From assembly GCF_003143955.1 (NCBI RefSeq), contig NZ_QFVS01000019.1:1-53058 (forward strand): 53,058 nt of DNA, in the 5' to 3' direction. This document shows positions 7,930 to 16,158 of the stretch, piece after piece. Made by a program: the position numbers and the translations under genes. The notes under the pieces are model-generated. The model was not told the DNA's origin and searched no databases. It worked only from the letters and a program-made list of their open reading frames with translations. Source of the stretch: Kurthia zopfii (GTDB lineage Bacteria; Bacillota; Bacilli; Bacillales_A; Planococcaceae). The stretch's first letter is position 1. The number at the start of each line of letters is the position of its first letter.

Positions 7930-8535
7930 ATGAAAAAAATTGCAACACTACTTGTTAGTAGCTTATTATTGATCAGTTTATTTTTAGTAAGCCCGCAACA
8001 AAGCCAAGCAGCTAGCACTGTGAACATCACTTTTGACGATGGTCATAAAAAAATTGTGAAAAAGTATAAGAAAAATGCGAAAATCAATTTGAATTATTCG
8101 CCAAAATCGCCATTCAAGGATAAAAAATATCATTGGTTTTCTGATTGGTACACAAATAAAAGCCTGACAAATGACGTTTTTTCCGCAAAAGCGACAAAGA
8201 ACAAAAATTTTTATGGAAAATGGTATACATTGAATGACCCAAAAATCTCGATTACTTATAATAGTAAGAAAAATCCGGTCATCCATTCGAAAAGAGAAAA
8301 TAAATATATCCGCGAAATGGTCCTTTATCGAGCTACTTCTAAAAAAGGCACGTTTTATCCAATTGACGGGCTTACTGACCTCGACTTTTCTTATACCGAT
8401 ACAGAAAAAATAAAATTTACAGATAAAAGAGTAAAAAAAGGTACGAAGAAAACGTATTACTATAGCGTAGCTGCTAAAGTTTACACAGGTACAACTTGGG
8501 TAGCAGCGTACTCAAAAACAGTGAAACTTAAATAA
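7930..8535 (+). CDS. Secreted protein with a Listeria-Bacteroides-type repeat
   Basis: Exported protein of 201 aa. A signal peptide with a Lys-Lys start and hydrophobic core ends near QAA (about residue 28), consistent with signal peptidase I cleavage. Residues about 30-75 (NITFDDG ... FSDWYTN ... FYGKW) resemble the InlB/Listeria-Bacteroides beta-grasp repeat. The remaining part looks like a single fibronectin-III-like beta sandwich. The mature protein is lysine-rich. No LPXTG or other anchor is seen, so it is probably released or bound to the wall by charge. Function unknown. AAGGAATGATGAC precedes the ATG. Confidence 0.7.
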   Translation: MKKIATLLVSSLLLISLFLVSPQQSQAASTVNITFDDGHKKIVKKYKKNAKINLNYSPKSPFKDKKYHWFSDWYTNKSLTNDVFSAKATKNKNFYGKWYTLNDPKISITYNSKKNPVIHSKRENKYIREMVLYRATSKKGTFYPIDGLTDLDFSYTDTEKIKFTDKRVKKGTKKTYYYSVAAKVYTGTTWVAAYSKTVKLK

Positions 8536-8541
8536 TAAAAA

Positions 8542-8578
8542 AGACTTCTGTATATTCACTCATACAGAAGTCTTTCGT
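8542..8578. terminator. Bidirectional terminator
   Basis: Perfect 12-bp stem AGACTTCTGTAT / ATACAGAAGTCT between convergent genes. T-rich on the minus side (TTTTTATTATTT), weaker on the plus side. Confidence 0.85.
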
Positions 8579-8582
8579 CGAT

Positions 8583-8780
8583 CTATGCTCTCGTGCTGGA
8601 TTTCAAAAGTTCTTCACCTAGAAATTGCAATTGCTCGCCTACTGTACATTTTTCGATACAAAAGCGATGCGCTGCCGGTTTCCCAGATTCTTTTCTTAAT
8701 TGTGTTTTAACGAAGCAACCTTCGCAATATGTTTCGTTTAATTCATCGATTTCTTGTACAATAGATTTGAAATCAATCAT
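8583..8780 (-). CDS. Small zinc-finger protein (YpeQ-like)
   Basis: Cytoplasmic protein of 65 aa with two cysteine pairs, YCEGC and CIEKC, in a short alpha-helical context that suggest one bound Zn2+. GAGGTGACACTTTCA precedes the ATG at 8780; the longer frame to 8810 lacks an SD. It is divergent from an RNase HI-like gene, as I recall ypeQ and its RNase H neighbours being close together in B. subtilis. Role unknown. Confidence 0.65.
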   Translation of the reverse strand: MIDFKSIVQEIDELNETYCEGCFVKTQLRKESGKPAAHRFCIEKCTVGEQLQFLGEELLKSSTRA

Positions 8781-8881
8781 TGAAAGTGTCACCTCATTTA
8801 ATTTGTTCATACAATCATATTTTTCTATTCTACTACTAGCGAATGAGTGGATGCAAGTAACTCAATTATGGAGGCGATCCC

Positions 8882-9271
8882 ATGTTAGAAATATACATAG
8901 ACGGCGCAAGTGCTGGCAATCCTGGCCCAAGTGGCATCGGCATTTTCATTAAAGGTGAAGGACATCAATTGAAATTCAAGGAAGCCATCGGTTCAACAGA
9001 TAATCACACTGCAGAATTTTTGGCATTAATTCGCGGTTTGGAAGAAGCGAAGAAACTTAATTCTTCATTCATTTCCGTACGTTCTGATTCAAAAATAGTT
9101 GTTTCTTCTATTGAAAAAAGATACGCCAAACATTATGATGAATTGCTTCAACAAGCTTTGACAATCGTTGATGACTTCGAATTATTTTTCATTAAGTGGA
9201 TTCCAGACGAACAAAATAAAGCAGCTGATGCATTAGCAAGAGCTGCCATTAAAGAAAACACAGGTCAATGA
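8882..9271 (+). CDS. Ribonuclease HI family protein
   Basis: RNase H-fold protein of 129 aa, close to B. subtilis YpdQ-type proteins. Expected metal ligands are present: Asp7 in YIDGAS, the Glu in HTAEFLAL, the Asp in RSDSK and the Asp in KAADALA. The basic handle of E. coli RNase HI is missing, as in other short homologues. Whether it cleaves RNA-DNA hybrids cannot be told from sequence. GGAGGCGATCCC precedes the ATG. Confidence 0.85.
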   Translation: MLEIYIDGASAGNPGPSGIGIFIKGEGHQLKFKEAIGSTDNHTAEFLALIRGLEEAKKLNSSFISVRSDSKIVVSSIEKRYAKHYDELLQQALTIVDDFELFFIKWIPDEQNKAADALARAAIKENTGQ

Positions 9272-9286
9272 TGATCTGTGTTTTTC
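9258..9286 (+). terminator. Terminator of the RNase HI-like gene
   Basis: Stem ACACAGGTC / GATCTGTGT with one wobble, overlapping the end of the coding region, then TTTTTCCTTTT. Confidence 0.75.
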
Positions 9287-9289
9287 CTT

Positions 9290-10360
9290 TTACATTAAAT
9301 ATTTTTTAACAAACGGGATTTTTCTTAAGAAGTACGTAGCAATCAAACTTAATACAAATACCGAAACAACTATGAAAATCGTCATAATTACGGGATTTGA
9401 TGATACCGTCGTAATGCCGAACATCGTAAATTGCTTCAAAATCATATCATGAATCAAATACATACCAAATGTTAATCCTGAAAATTCAACAATCCGTTTG
9501 CTAATTTGTGGTTTTTCACTTAAATGCTGAATCAGTTTACTATTTTTCACGAATAAAATAATCGCAAATCCTTCAAAGAAAGTCGTCATCATATGATAGC
9601 CATATAAGATTGTACTCGGTTTATTCAGTTCCATCGCTTCACTATATGACATATACGCTGTCACAAATACGCTCAAAATACCTAAAGTGTAAATGACGAT
9701 GCGCAGCGGTTTTTTCAAATCATACGTTGCTAAATAATAGCCCAATAAGAAATACCCAACATAGCCGACAAAACCATCTAATGAAATCTGATTTAAAATA
9801 ATCGATAAATTGTCATTCATCCCAACTTTATTCATTGTACGAAGGAGAATGCCAAAAACGAAGAATATGATTAATATGTATTCAAGTAGTCTGCGATCAT
9901 TTTTCTCCGTAATCGGTCGTAGTACTGGTACGAGTATGTAAATGCCGATTAACATCGGGATATACCAGAGAATATAATGCCCATCTAAAATGCGATTGAC
10001 GAACCAGTCCGTATTTTCTGCCGTGAAGCTCTTTCCTTTGTAGTACATCATATACACCGCATATGCAATTGACCAAAATACATACGCTGTTAGTAATCTT
10101 ACAATACTTTTTTGATAAAGTTTTTTATAAGAAAGCTGTTTATCCGGTCGTAAGAAAAACATCCCACTGATCATGACGAAGATCGGCACGGCGGATCTCG
10201 CTAAACTGTCAGTGAAATTAAATGTCTTCCATTCGAAGCTACTCACATCGACAGTCTTAAAATTTGAAGCACTTACATGGATAATGACGACCATGAACAT
10301 GGCGATTATTCGCAATATATCCACATAAATTGTTCGTTGTTGAATGATGTCCCTCTCCAA
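9290..10360 (-). CDS. Membrane acyltransferase, acyltransferase-3 family
   Basis: Polytopic membrane protein (356 aa, about ten hydrophobic segments) of the family that O-acetylates peptidoglycan, exopolysaccharide or lipid-linked sugars. The conserved His is in VVIIHVSAS near the N-terminus and an R/D-containing segment follows. There is no C-terminal SGNH domain, unlike OatA. The start is uncertain: TTG at 10360 has almost no SD. The strong GGAGAGGG just after it would serve an ATT (residue 6, position 10345). Substrate unknown. Confidence 0.8.
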   Translation of the reverse strand: MERDIIQQRTIYVDILRIIAMFMVVIIHVSASNFKTVDVSSFEWKTFNFTDSLARSAVPIFVMISGMFFLRPDKQLSYKKLYQKSIVRLLTAYVFWSIAYAVYMMYYKGKSFTAENTDWFVNRILDGHYILWYIPMLIGIYILVPVLRPITEKNDRRLLEYILIIFFVFGILLRTMNKVGMNDNLSIILNQISLDGFVGYVGYFLLGYYLATYDLKKPLRIVIYTLGILSVFVTAYMSYSEAMELNKPSTILYGYHMMTTFFEGFAIILFVKNSKLIQHLSEKPQISKRIVEFSGLTFGMYLIHDMILKQFTMFGITTVSSNPVIMTIFIVVSVFVLSLIATYFLRKIPFVKKYLM

Positions 10361-10375
10361 TCCATTATTTTAGCA

Positions 10376-10412
10376 AAAAAATAAGATTTCTCTATTTATT
10401 ATAGAGAAATCT
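10376..10412 (-). terminator. Terminator of the MarR-MFS operon
   Basis: Perfect 12-bp stem AGATTTCTCTAT / ATAGAGAAATCT with a five-base loop, followed on the minus strand by TATTTTTTTGC. Confidence 0.85.
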
Positions 10413-10452
10413 AATATTAATACAATATAATTAATAAAAATTTGCAATATCT

Positions 10453-11631
10453 TTACAATTGATACGATTTTCTATTCATTAATGTGATACATACATAAAT
10501 CAAAGTAATGATTGTCAAGACGATTCCAGCGACCCAGTACAATGCGCTATAGCCTGCACTTGCTGCGACAGAGCCAAGTATTGCTGAACCTACCGCAATC
10601 CCAATATCGAAGAATGTAAAGAATGTTGCAGTCGCGTAGCCTGTTCGATTATGAGCAGCTCTTTGCACACTCAGCGTTTGTAAACTCGGCACAAGCGAGC
10701 CATATCCTAAACCAATCAAAACCCCGGCCAGTAAGAAAACTGCAGTATTCGGCATGATCGCCATGGCAACTAATCCTAGAATAAATAGAATAAATCCTGG
10801 AATGATAATATAGTTCGGCCCTTTTGTATCAAAGATTTTACCTGTAAATGGTCTTGAAAAAAGCATCGCTGCCGCAAATACGAAATAGAATACACTCGCC
10901 GTTTCAAGCAATCCTTTTTCCTTCGCATAAACTGCTAAAAATGATAAAACTGCCGAGTACGAGAACGCCACGAACATGCCGATTAACGCCGTTGGTAAAG
11001 CTTTTTTCTCTAATAAATCACTTTTAGAAAAACGTAGCTTCGGTTTTCCTTCCGGGAATTCCGTTTCATGTACACGAATCGTCAACGTCAATAAAGCGCC
11101 TAAAATTACAACGACCGACATCACGATGAATAATGTATTGAAATTTAAGTATTGGACGATTAATAACGCCACAAATGGACCTAATACAATCGCTAAGTTT
11201 TGTGACATCCCAAAGTAACCTAAACCTTGACCACGCTTAGCTGGTGGCACAATATCCGCTGCGATCGTGTTATTCGCAGTTGTTAGCACGCTGAAAAATA
11301 CACCTTGAATAAATCGTAGTAAGAGCAAAATCGCAAACGGTTTAATGAAGATGTATAAAATCGTCGTCGCAACATACATGAAAATACTAAAAATGAGCAT
11401 TTTTCTTTTGCCAACGACATCTAAAATCTTCCCGATAAAAGGTCTTGTAATAATTGCTGATACTAAAAATGTTGTAAGAAGTAATCCCGCTTCTTTACTG
11501 CCAAGATGAAGTTCGTCCGTCACATACAGTGGTAGCACGTTCACAAGACCATAAAAAACGAAGAATACACTCATATTTGTTAAAAATAAACTAATAAATC
11601 TTTTCGTCCATATTTTTGAATCACTTGTCAA
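10453..11631 (-). CDS. MFS transporter (drug efflux type)
   Basis: Twelve-helix major facilitator of 392 aa. The signature loop between helices 2 and 3 reads GKILDVVGKRKM and recurs between helices 8 and 9 as GKIFDTKGP. Homologues of this kind export drugs or metabolites in exchange for protons; the substrate is not deducible. TTG start at 11631 with AAAGGATGA upstream. It lies six bases downstream of the MarR-family gene on the same strand, so the two form one operon and the regulator probably controls the pump. Confidence 0.88.
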   Translation of the reverse strand: MTSDSKIWTKRFISLFLTNMSVFFVFYGLVNVLPLYVTDELHLGSKEAGLLLTTFLVSAIITRPFIGKILDVVGKRKMLIFSIFMYVATTILYIFIKPFAILLLLRFIQGVFFSVLTTANNTIAADIVPPAKRGQGLGYFGMSQNLAIVLGPFVALLIVQYLNFNTLFIVMSVVVILGALLTLTIRVHETEFPEGKPKLRFSKSDLLEKKALPTALIGMFVAFSYSAVLSFLAVYAKEKGLLETASVFYFVFAAAMLFSRPFTGKIFDTKGPNYIIIPGFILFILGLVAMAIMPNTAVFLLAGVLIGLGYGSLVPSLQTLSVQRAAHNRTGYATATFFTFFDIGIAVGSAILGSVAASAGYSALYWVAGIVLTIITLIYVCITLMNRKSYQL

Positions 11632-11637
11632 AAAAGG

Positions 11638-12036
11638 TCATCCTTTCAGTTTTTCGAGCAACTGTCTGAATTGCAGCTGTTCTTCTTCTGTTAGACCCCT
11701 CGCAAAATTTTCTTCATAAAGTGAAACTGTTTCTATTACTTCTTGATATTTCTCTCGCCCTGCATCTGTCAATGAAACTAATTTAGAACGGCGATCAAAC
11801 CCTGGTTCATGTTGTAATAATCCAAGCTCCTCCAAACGATTGATCGTTCTCGTAATCGTTGGCGCTTCCACATTTAAATATTTCCAAATCGAAGTCAGCG
11901 TCATTTGACCGTGTTTTTCAATTGTAAAAAGTACAGTCCATTGGCTACTAAATAAACCATGTTCCTTTAAAACGATATTTACACCATTCGTAAATTCTCG
12001 TGTTTTTTGTAAAAGTTCATGAAATAATAGATTCAT
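11638..12036 (-). CDS. MarR-family transcriptional regulator
   Basis: Dimeric winged-helix repressor of 132 aa. The helix-turn-helix region is near MTLTSIWKYLNVEAPTITRT (about residues 48-67) and the wing contains RRSKLVSLTDAG. AGGAGG five bases before the ATG at 12036 fixes the start; the upstream ATG at 12057 would lie within the operator. Two matching 16-bp operator-like sites overlap its promoter region, suggesting autoregulation together with the MFS gene. Confidence 0.9.
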   Translation of the reverse strand: MNLLFHELLQKTREFTNGVNIVLKEHGLFSSQWTVLFTIEKHGQMTLTSIWKYLNVEAPTITRTINRLEELGLLQHEPGFDRRSKLVSLTDAGREKYQEVIETVSLYEENFARGLTEEEQLQFRQLLEKLKG

Positions 12037-12055
12037 TTTTTCCTCCTGAATTATC

Positions 12056-12110
12056 ATTTACTTAGGTAAATAACATATTAATTTTATACTTTTTATTTAC
12101 CTATGTAAAC
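12056..12110. promoter_or_regulatory. Twin MarR-type operators upstream of the MarR-MFS operon
   Basis: ATTTACTTAGGTAAAT (12056-12071) and ATTTACCTATGTAAAC (12095-12110) are each near-palindromic and match each other in inverted orientation at 14 of 16 positions. Their centres are 39 bases apart, close to four helical turns. They flank the putative promoter of the divergent-free operon. Confidence 0.65.
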
Positions 12111-12135
12111 ATTTTTTGTTTTTTTACATAGAAAA

Positions 12136-12191
12136 TGCTCGTCTACTACGTTTACTACAATTTCAATTGTAGGTCGTTTTGCAGACGAACA
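12136..12191. terminator. Long interrupted hairpin after the pantothenate kinase gene
   Basis: Arms TCGTCT / AGACGA, ACG / CGT and CTACAAT / ATTGTAG nest around a four-base loop, giving a 56-base imperfect hairpin seven bases beyond the coaW stop. Only weak T runs follow, so it may be a terminator for coaW or an mRNA-stabilising structure. Confidence 0.5.
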
Positions 12192-12197
12192 CTCTTT

Positions 12198-13025
12198 TTA
12201 CACAATTTTTTTTAAAGCCCCAATTGCGCCACTATATCCTCGATCATCTAAAAATATCGCTTTTTTCTTTTTAAGGGTCGTATAGTCTTCAATAACATAT
12301 TGTAAGACCGGATGATCCTTCAAAGTCGTACCGATATAAACAATCGACTCTGTCTTAAACTGATCCGCTAATTGAATACTCAAGGTCGTGATAACTTCAC
12401 CGACTAGACGCGCGACAGTCGCTAATAAATCTTCATCCTTATACGTTTCATTTAATTTAATCCCCGCTTGGCCGAAATTACTTGCTGTCAAATCAGGATT
12501 CAGAGGTGCCGGTATTTCCTGTCCTTGGAAAATATCCGCCACCATCAAGTCAATGCCTTTTCGCGTACCACTTTGCGCTAAGTTACTCATTTCTTGATAC
12601 GAATTGACACCTGTCAGTAAGGCACTTAAACCGACTAAAGTTCCACCACCGACACCCGTTCCGCCAACGCGCGTATATTCATCGTATTTCATATGATGAA
12701 TCGAAGTTCCCGAACCAATATTCGTGATGATCGCATCTTCAATGTCGCTTTTCTCTTGTGATAAAAGGAATTTAACACCTTCCATCGTCGCTTCAAACTC
12801 CACTAATCCCACTGTTTTAGGATTAATCGTAATGAACTGGTTCAACTGCTCGGCACGTCCACCAGTAATTCCTATCACTTCTAGTTCTGTAAATTGGTTA
12901 ATAAATTGCGCTGGAACGCGTAAATCATTTGAGGGGAAATTTTTTAAAATTAACTCTCCTGTTGAATCTATGTATGCGATTTTTGTTAATGTTCCGCCTG
13001 CATCTATTCCCATTTCTTTTACCAT
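12198..13025 (-). CDS. coaW: Type II pantothenate kinase
   Basis: ATP-dependent phosphorylation of pantothenate, the first step of coenzyme A synthesis. It is the staphylococcal-type enzyme of the actin-like ASKHA fold: the phosphate-1 loop is GIDAGGTLTK at the N-terminus, and the adenosine-binding INIGSGTS-like segment reads TNIGSGTSIH. Length (275 aa) fits S. aureus CoaW. The ATG at 13025 has AGGGGATC upstream; the longer frame to 13124 has neither SD nor family similarity. Monocistronic. Confidence 0.9.
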   Translation of the reverse strand: MVKEMGIDAGGTLTKIAYIDSTGELILKNFPSNDLRVPAQFINQFTELEVIGITGGRAEQLNQFITINPKTVGLVEFEATMEGVKFLLSQEKSDIEDAIITNIGSGTSIHHMKYDEYTRVGGTGVGGGTLVGLSALLTGVNSYQEMSNLAQSGTRKGIDLMVADIFQGQEIPAPLNPDLTASNFGQAGIKLNETYKDEDLLATVARLVGEVITTLSIQLADQFKTESIVYIGTTLKDHPVLQYVIEDYTTLKKKKAIFLDDRGYSGAIGALKKIV

Positions 13026-13229
13026 AATGATCCCCTTTAAAAATGTCGTAATATAATTGTACTTAAAAAGAATAATAGCGTTTTCATTCCATTTTAACAA
13101 CCTATAATTATTTTTCACTGTCAATTATATACCGAACTTCACATTTGCTGACAGTAATTATTTTCGTTTCAATGATTTTTGAAGTACGATACAATAGAGA
13201 TAATTATTTATGATACGGAGGTCTAATCA

Positions 13230-14057
13230 ATGACTGACACGAAAAAAATGCATAAAGAAGCAATGGCGATTTTAAAAGCGACAAGTCGCACATTCTTTAT
13301 TCCCATTACTTTTTTAGAAAAAGAAATGAAAACAACCGTTGCGATGGCCTACCTTTGTATGCGCGCAATTGATGAAATCGAAGACCATGAAGAAATTGAA
13401 ATCGAAGCAAAAGCCAAAATGTTAGATGAAACGGCAGCATTACTTTTAACTGCACCTTTTAATAAACAAGCGTACGCTGCGGTGATTGCGGATTACGCTG
13501 ACATCTTACCAGAAGTGACGACAAGACTTCCAGACTGGATTGAATTGACTCCTGAAGGCATTCGTAAAGAAGTAGCTGAATCAACAAGTGAGATGGCTGG
13601 CGGAATGGCCAAATGGGCGCGTAAAAACTGGATTTGTAAAACGAAGGAAGATTTAGATGATTACACTTACTACGTAGCAGGTCTTGTAGGGGTTATGCTT
13701 TCTCATATTTGGCGTTGGGGTGCTGACATCGAAACGGATCGCGACTTAGCAATTGGCTATGGCCGTGGCTTGCAAGCTGTTAATATTCTTCGTAACCAAG
13801 ATGAAGATGCGGAGCGTGGCGTGAATTTTATGCCAGAAGGTTGGACGCGTGCTGATTTATTCAATTACGCAGAAGAAAACTTAGCAAAAGCTGATGCTTA
13901 TAACGCTTCTATTAAAAAACGCAGCATTCTTATGTTCTGTAAAATCCCTCTTGCACTAGCACATAAAACACTTGAAGCGATGCAAAAAGGATATGAAAAA
14001 ATGTCTCGTCAAGAAGTTGAAGCGACTGTCGCTCAATTAGATGAAACAACTAAATAA
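13230..14057 (+). CDS. Squalene/phytoene synthase family protein (YisP-like)
   Basis: All-alpha trans-isoprenyl diphosphate synthase-fold protein of 275 aa. The first Asp-rich motif, DEIED (residues 48-52), is intact. The second reads NQDED (189-193) where condensing enzymes usually have DxxED, so its first Asp is replaced by Asn. B. subtilis YisP, a relative of similar size, hydrolyses farnesyl diphosphate to farnesol rather than forming squalene, and this gene may do the same. No carotenoid or hopanoid genes lie nearby. GGAGGTCTAATCA precedes the ATG; it is monocistronic. Confidence 0.8.
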   Translation: MTDTKKMHKEAMAILKATSRTFFIPITFLEKEMKTTVAMAYLCMRAIDEIEDHEEIEIEAKAKMLDETAALLLTAPFNKQAYAAVIADYADILPEVTTRLPDWIELTPEGIRKEVAESTSEMAGGMAKWARKNWICKTKEDLDDYTYYVAGLVGVMLSHIWRWGADIETDRDLAIGYGRGLQAVNILRNQDEDAERGVNFMPEGWTRADLFNYAEENLAKADAYNASIKKRSILMFCKIPLALAHKTLEAMQKGYEKMSRQEVEATVAQLDETTK

Positions 14058-14063
14058 ATAAGA

Positions 14064-14108
14064 AAGTCAGTGAAGGAACGAATAACCGTTCCCTCACTGA
14101 CTTTTTTT
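14064..14108. terminator. Bidirectional terminator
   Basis: 17-bp stem AAGTCAGTGAAGGAACG / CGTTCCCTCACTGACTT with one mismatch, followed by seven T on the plus strand; lies between convergent genes. Confidence 0.9.
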
Positions 14109-14559
14109 ATTCAGCATTTTTCTTAAATGAAAAACAAAGAGATATATAGTTCATTAGTATAATTAAGATCAACACTATAAACGTTAATCCAAATATGTCG
14201 TACCAATTAAAATTTATTACATTGAAAAACTTTAAGGAAGAAGATATAGCAAAGAAGATAAATGCAAATTTAAAACCACTACGAGATATTTTTTTCAATT
14301 CCTTTTTAAAATCATTTTTATCAAATACAGTAACATATTCAATTCCTGAAAAAATATATCTAATAATCCCATAACCCAAAGCACTCATTAATACGATTAA
14401 AAATAAAAATCCGATTTCATCATCAAAAAATTTTAAAAAACGATTCAAAAAAACACCCAATAAAAGAACTATCACTAAAAGTAAGAATGATTCAGCCATA
14501 AATTGTAATATTCTCATTCTCTTGTATTCATCTTTAGGTAAAAAAAAAACGAAACCCAT
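14107..14559 (-). CDS. Four-helix membrane protein paired with XRE regulator
   Basis: Hypothetical integral membrane protein of 150 aa with hydrophobic segments at about 17-40, 50-70, 95-115 and 120-140. It has no recognised catalytic motif. GGAG before the ATG at 14559 sets the start; the longer frame overlaps the preceding gene. It follows the small XRE regulator by 13 bases. Such HTH/membrane pairs are common in Firmicutes, where the membrane partner often modulates or is governed by the regulator. Function unknown. Confidence 0.65.
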   Translation of the reverse strand: MGFVFFLPKDEYKRMRILQFMAESFLLLVIVLLLGVFLNRFLKFFDDEIGFLFLIVLMSALGYGIIRYIFSGIEYVTVFDKNDFKKELKKISRSGFKFAFIFFAISSSLKFFNVINFNWYDIFGLTFIVLILIILMNYISLCFSFKKNAE

Positions 14560-14572
14560 GATTTCTCCATAA

Positions 14573-14767
14573 TTACGAATCCTCCCAAAATAAATCATCT
14601 AGAGTCTTACTTAACACTTTAGCAATAGAAACACATAAATTTAATGATGGATTATATTTCCCTGACTCAATTAAACCGATCGTTTGTCTAGTAGCGCCAA
14701 CTAATTCTGCTAGTTCAGTTTGAGTTAGGTTTTTATCCATACGATACTTTTTAACTTGATTATTCAT
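14573..14767 (-). CDS. XRE-family helix-turn-helix regulator (64 aa)
   Basis: Minimal Cro/CI-type DNA-binding protein. The HTH covers LTQTELAELVGATRQTIGLI (about residues 12-31), followed by the ESGKYNPSL helix typical of YgzD-like regulators. GAGGAG eight bases before the ATG at 14767 sets the start. A 38-base palindrome lies 37 bases upstream and probably includes its own operator. It is the first gene of a two-gene operon with a membrane protein. Confidence 0.85.
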   Translation of the reverse strand: MNNQVKKYRMDKNLTQTELAELVGATRQTIGLIESGKYNPSLNLCVSIAKVLSKTLDDLFWEDS

Positions 14768-14803
14768 AATTTTCTCCTCAAAAGTTAGTATCACATCACG
14801 ATT

Positions 14804-14841
14804 GTAATATATATATTGCATATATGCAACATATATATTAC
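14804..14841. promoter_or_regulatory. 38-base palindrome upstream of the XRE operon
   Basis: The whole 38-base segment is self-complementary except for one base pair. The centre is TTGCATATATGCAA, and both flanks are alternating AT ending in GTAATA and TATTAC. It is placed where an autoregulatory operator would overlap the promoter of the XRE gene. Confidence 0.65.
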
Positions 14842-14862
14842 ATAACAAAATTATTTGAATCT

Positions 14863-14896
14863 AAAAAAACTACCGCTTGTATTATACAAACAGTAG
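14863..14896 (-). terminator. Terminator of the LLM-class oxidoreductase gene
   Basis: 12-bp stem CTACTGTTTGTA / TACAAGCGGTAG (two G-U pairs) with a three-base loop; on the minus strand seven T follow. Confidence 0.85.
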
Positions 14897-14932
14897 CTTT
14901 TAAAAAGGATACAGTTAAGTTCTCACTGACTT

Positions 14933-15985
14933 TTATTTTTTCGTATATTTTTTAATATCCGGCATAATTTTCGTTGCGATTAATTCAATATTTTTCATTT
15001 GATCCGCGAATGATACGCCACCAAAGTCAATTTGAGCCATAAATCGTTGTTGCCCGTACAATTCATATTGATACAGAAGTTTTTCAATAATTTGCTGAGG
15101 GCTACCAATCATCAGTGCATCGCGATAATCAACTGCAGCTTCAAACTGCCCTTTCGGATAGCCGCCACCTTTTAAAGCACGCATCCCTTCATTTAGATGA
15201 GGATAGTAAGTTGATAATGCGTCCTGTGAGTTTTCAGCTGTAAACATAAGACTTGTAGTCGCAATTGGTAACTCATTTGCATCAAAACCGCTACGATCTG
15301 CAGCTTCACGATAGGCATCGACAGCGACTTTGAAATTTTCCGCAGGACCACCTAAAGTTGTCAGCATCATCGGAACACCCGCATAACCCGCTTTTATCGC
15401 CGATGCAGGTGGGCCACCAACAGCACGCCAAATTGGCAATTCGCCATTCAATGGTTCTGGAATAATATGCGCATGGTTCAATGGCGTTCTGAACTCGCCT
15501 GACCAAGTAATCGATCTTTCTTCATTAATTTGCATTAATAGCTGCAGTTTTTCTTCGAATAGCGCATCATAATCTTTTAAGTCATAGCCAAATAACTCAT
15601 ACGCCCCTACTCTCGAACCTCTACCAGCGACAATTTCAGCACGCCCATTTGATAGTAAATCAATCGTTGAAAAATCCTCATATACACGAACAGGATCATT
15701 AACGCTTAGAACAGTAGCTGAACTCGCAATTTTAATATCTTTCGTCGCGTTAGCAATTGCTCCTAAAATAACTGTATGTGCTTGTGTCGTAAATCCCGGT
15801 TGATGACTTTCACCAACTGCAAAAACGTCCAATCCAGCTTGATCCGCTAGTTTACTCGCATCTACAATCTCTTGAATTCGTTGCTGTGATGAGATTCTTG
15901 AACCATTATGTGGATTCGGTAAATGCTCACCAATTGTATAAATACCAAATTCCATACCGTTATTTTCATTTATTCTATTTTTCAT
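14933..15985 (-). CDS. LLM-class flavin-dependent oxidoreductase
   Basis: Luciferase-like TIM-barrel monooxygenase of 350 aa, expected to use reduced FMN supplied by a separate reductase. Family blocks visible include the N-terminal GIYTIGEHLPNPHNG, GESHQPGF and RAEIVAGRGSR (flavin phosphate region, about residues 118-128). The substrate cannot be named. GGAGG precedes the ATG. Monocistronic, with a clear terminator downstream. Confidence 0.88.
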   Translation of the reverse strand: MKNRINENNGMEFGIYTIGEHLPNPHNGSRISSQQRIQEIVDASKLADQAGLDVFAVGESHQPGFTTQAHTVILGAIANATKDIKIASSATVLSVNDPVRVYEDFSTIDLLSNGRAEIVAGRGSRVGAYELFGYDLKDYDALFEEKLQLLMQINEERSITWSGEFRTPLNHAHIIPEPLNGELPIWRAVGGPPASAIKAGYAGVPMMLTTLGGPAENFKVAVDAYREAADRSGFDANELPIATTSLMFTAENSQDALSTYYPHLNEGMRALKGGGYPKGQFEAAVDYRDALMIGSPQQIIEKLLYQYELYGQQRFMAQIDFGGVSFADQMKNIELIATKIMPDIKKYTKK

Positions 15986-16158
15986 CGGAATCCTCCGTTT
16001 ATTTCTTTTGATGCTCCTATCATAGCAATTATTTATCTCGAATTCAAGATATTAGTTCAAACGACTACAACATACGAAGTTGTAGTCATAAAAAATGCAT
16101 AAATATATAATAAATTGAGATAGCTTATATCTACTTTTGATATAGGTCATACCCTTTT

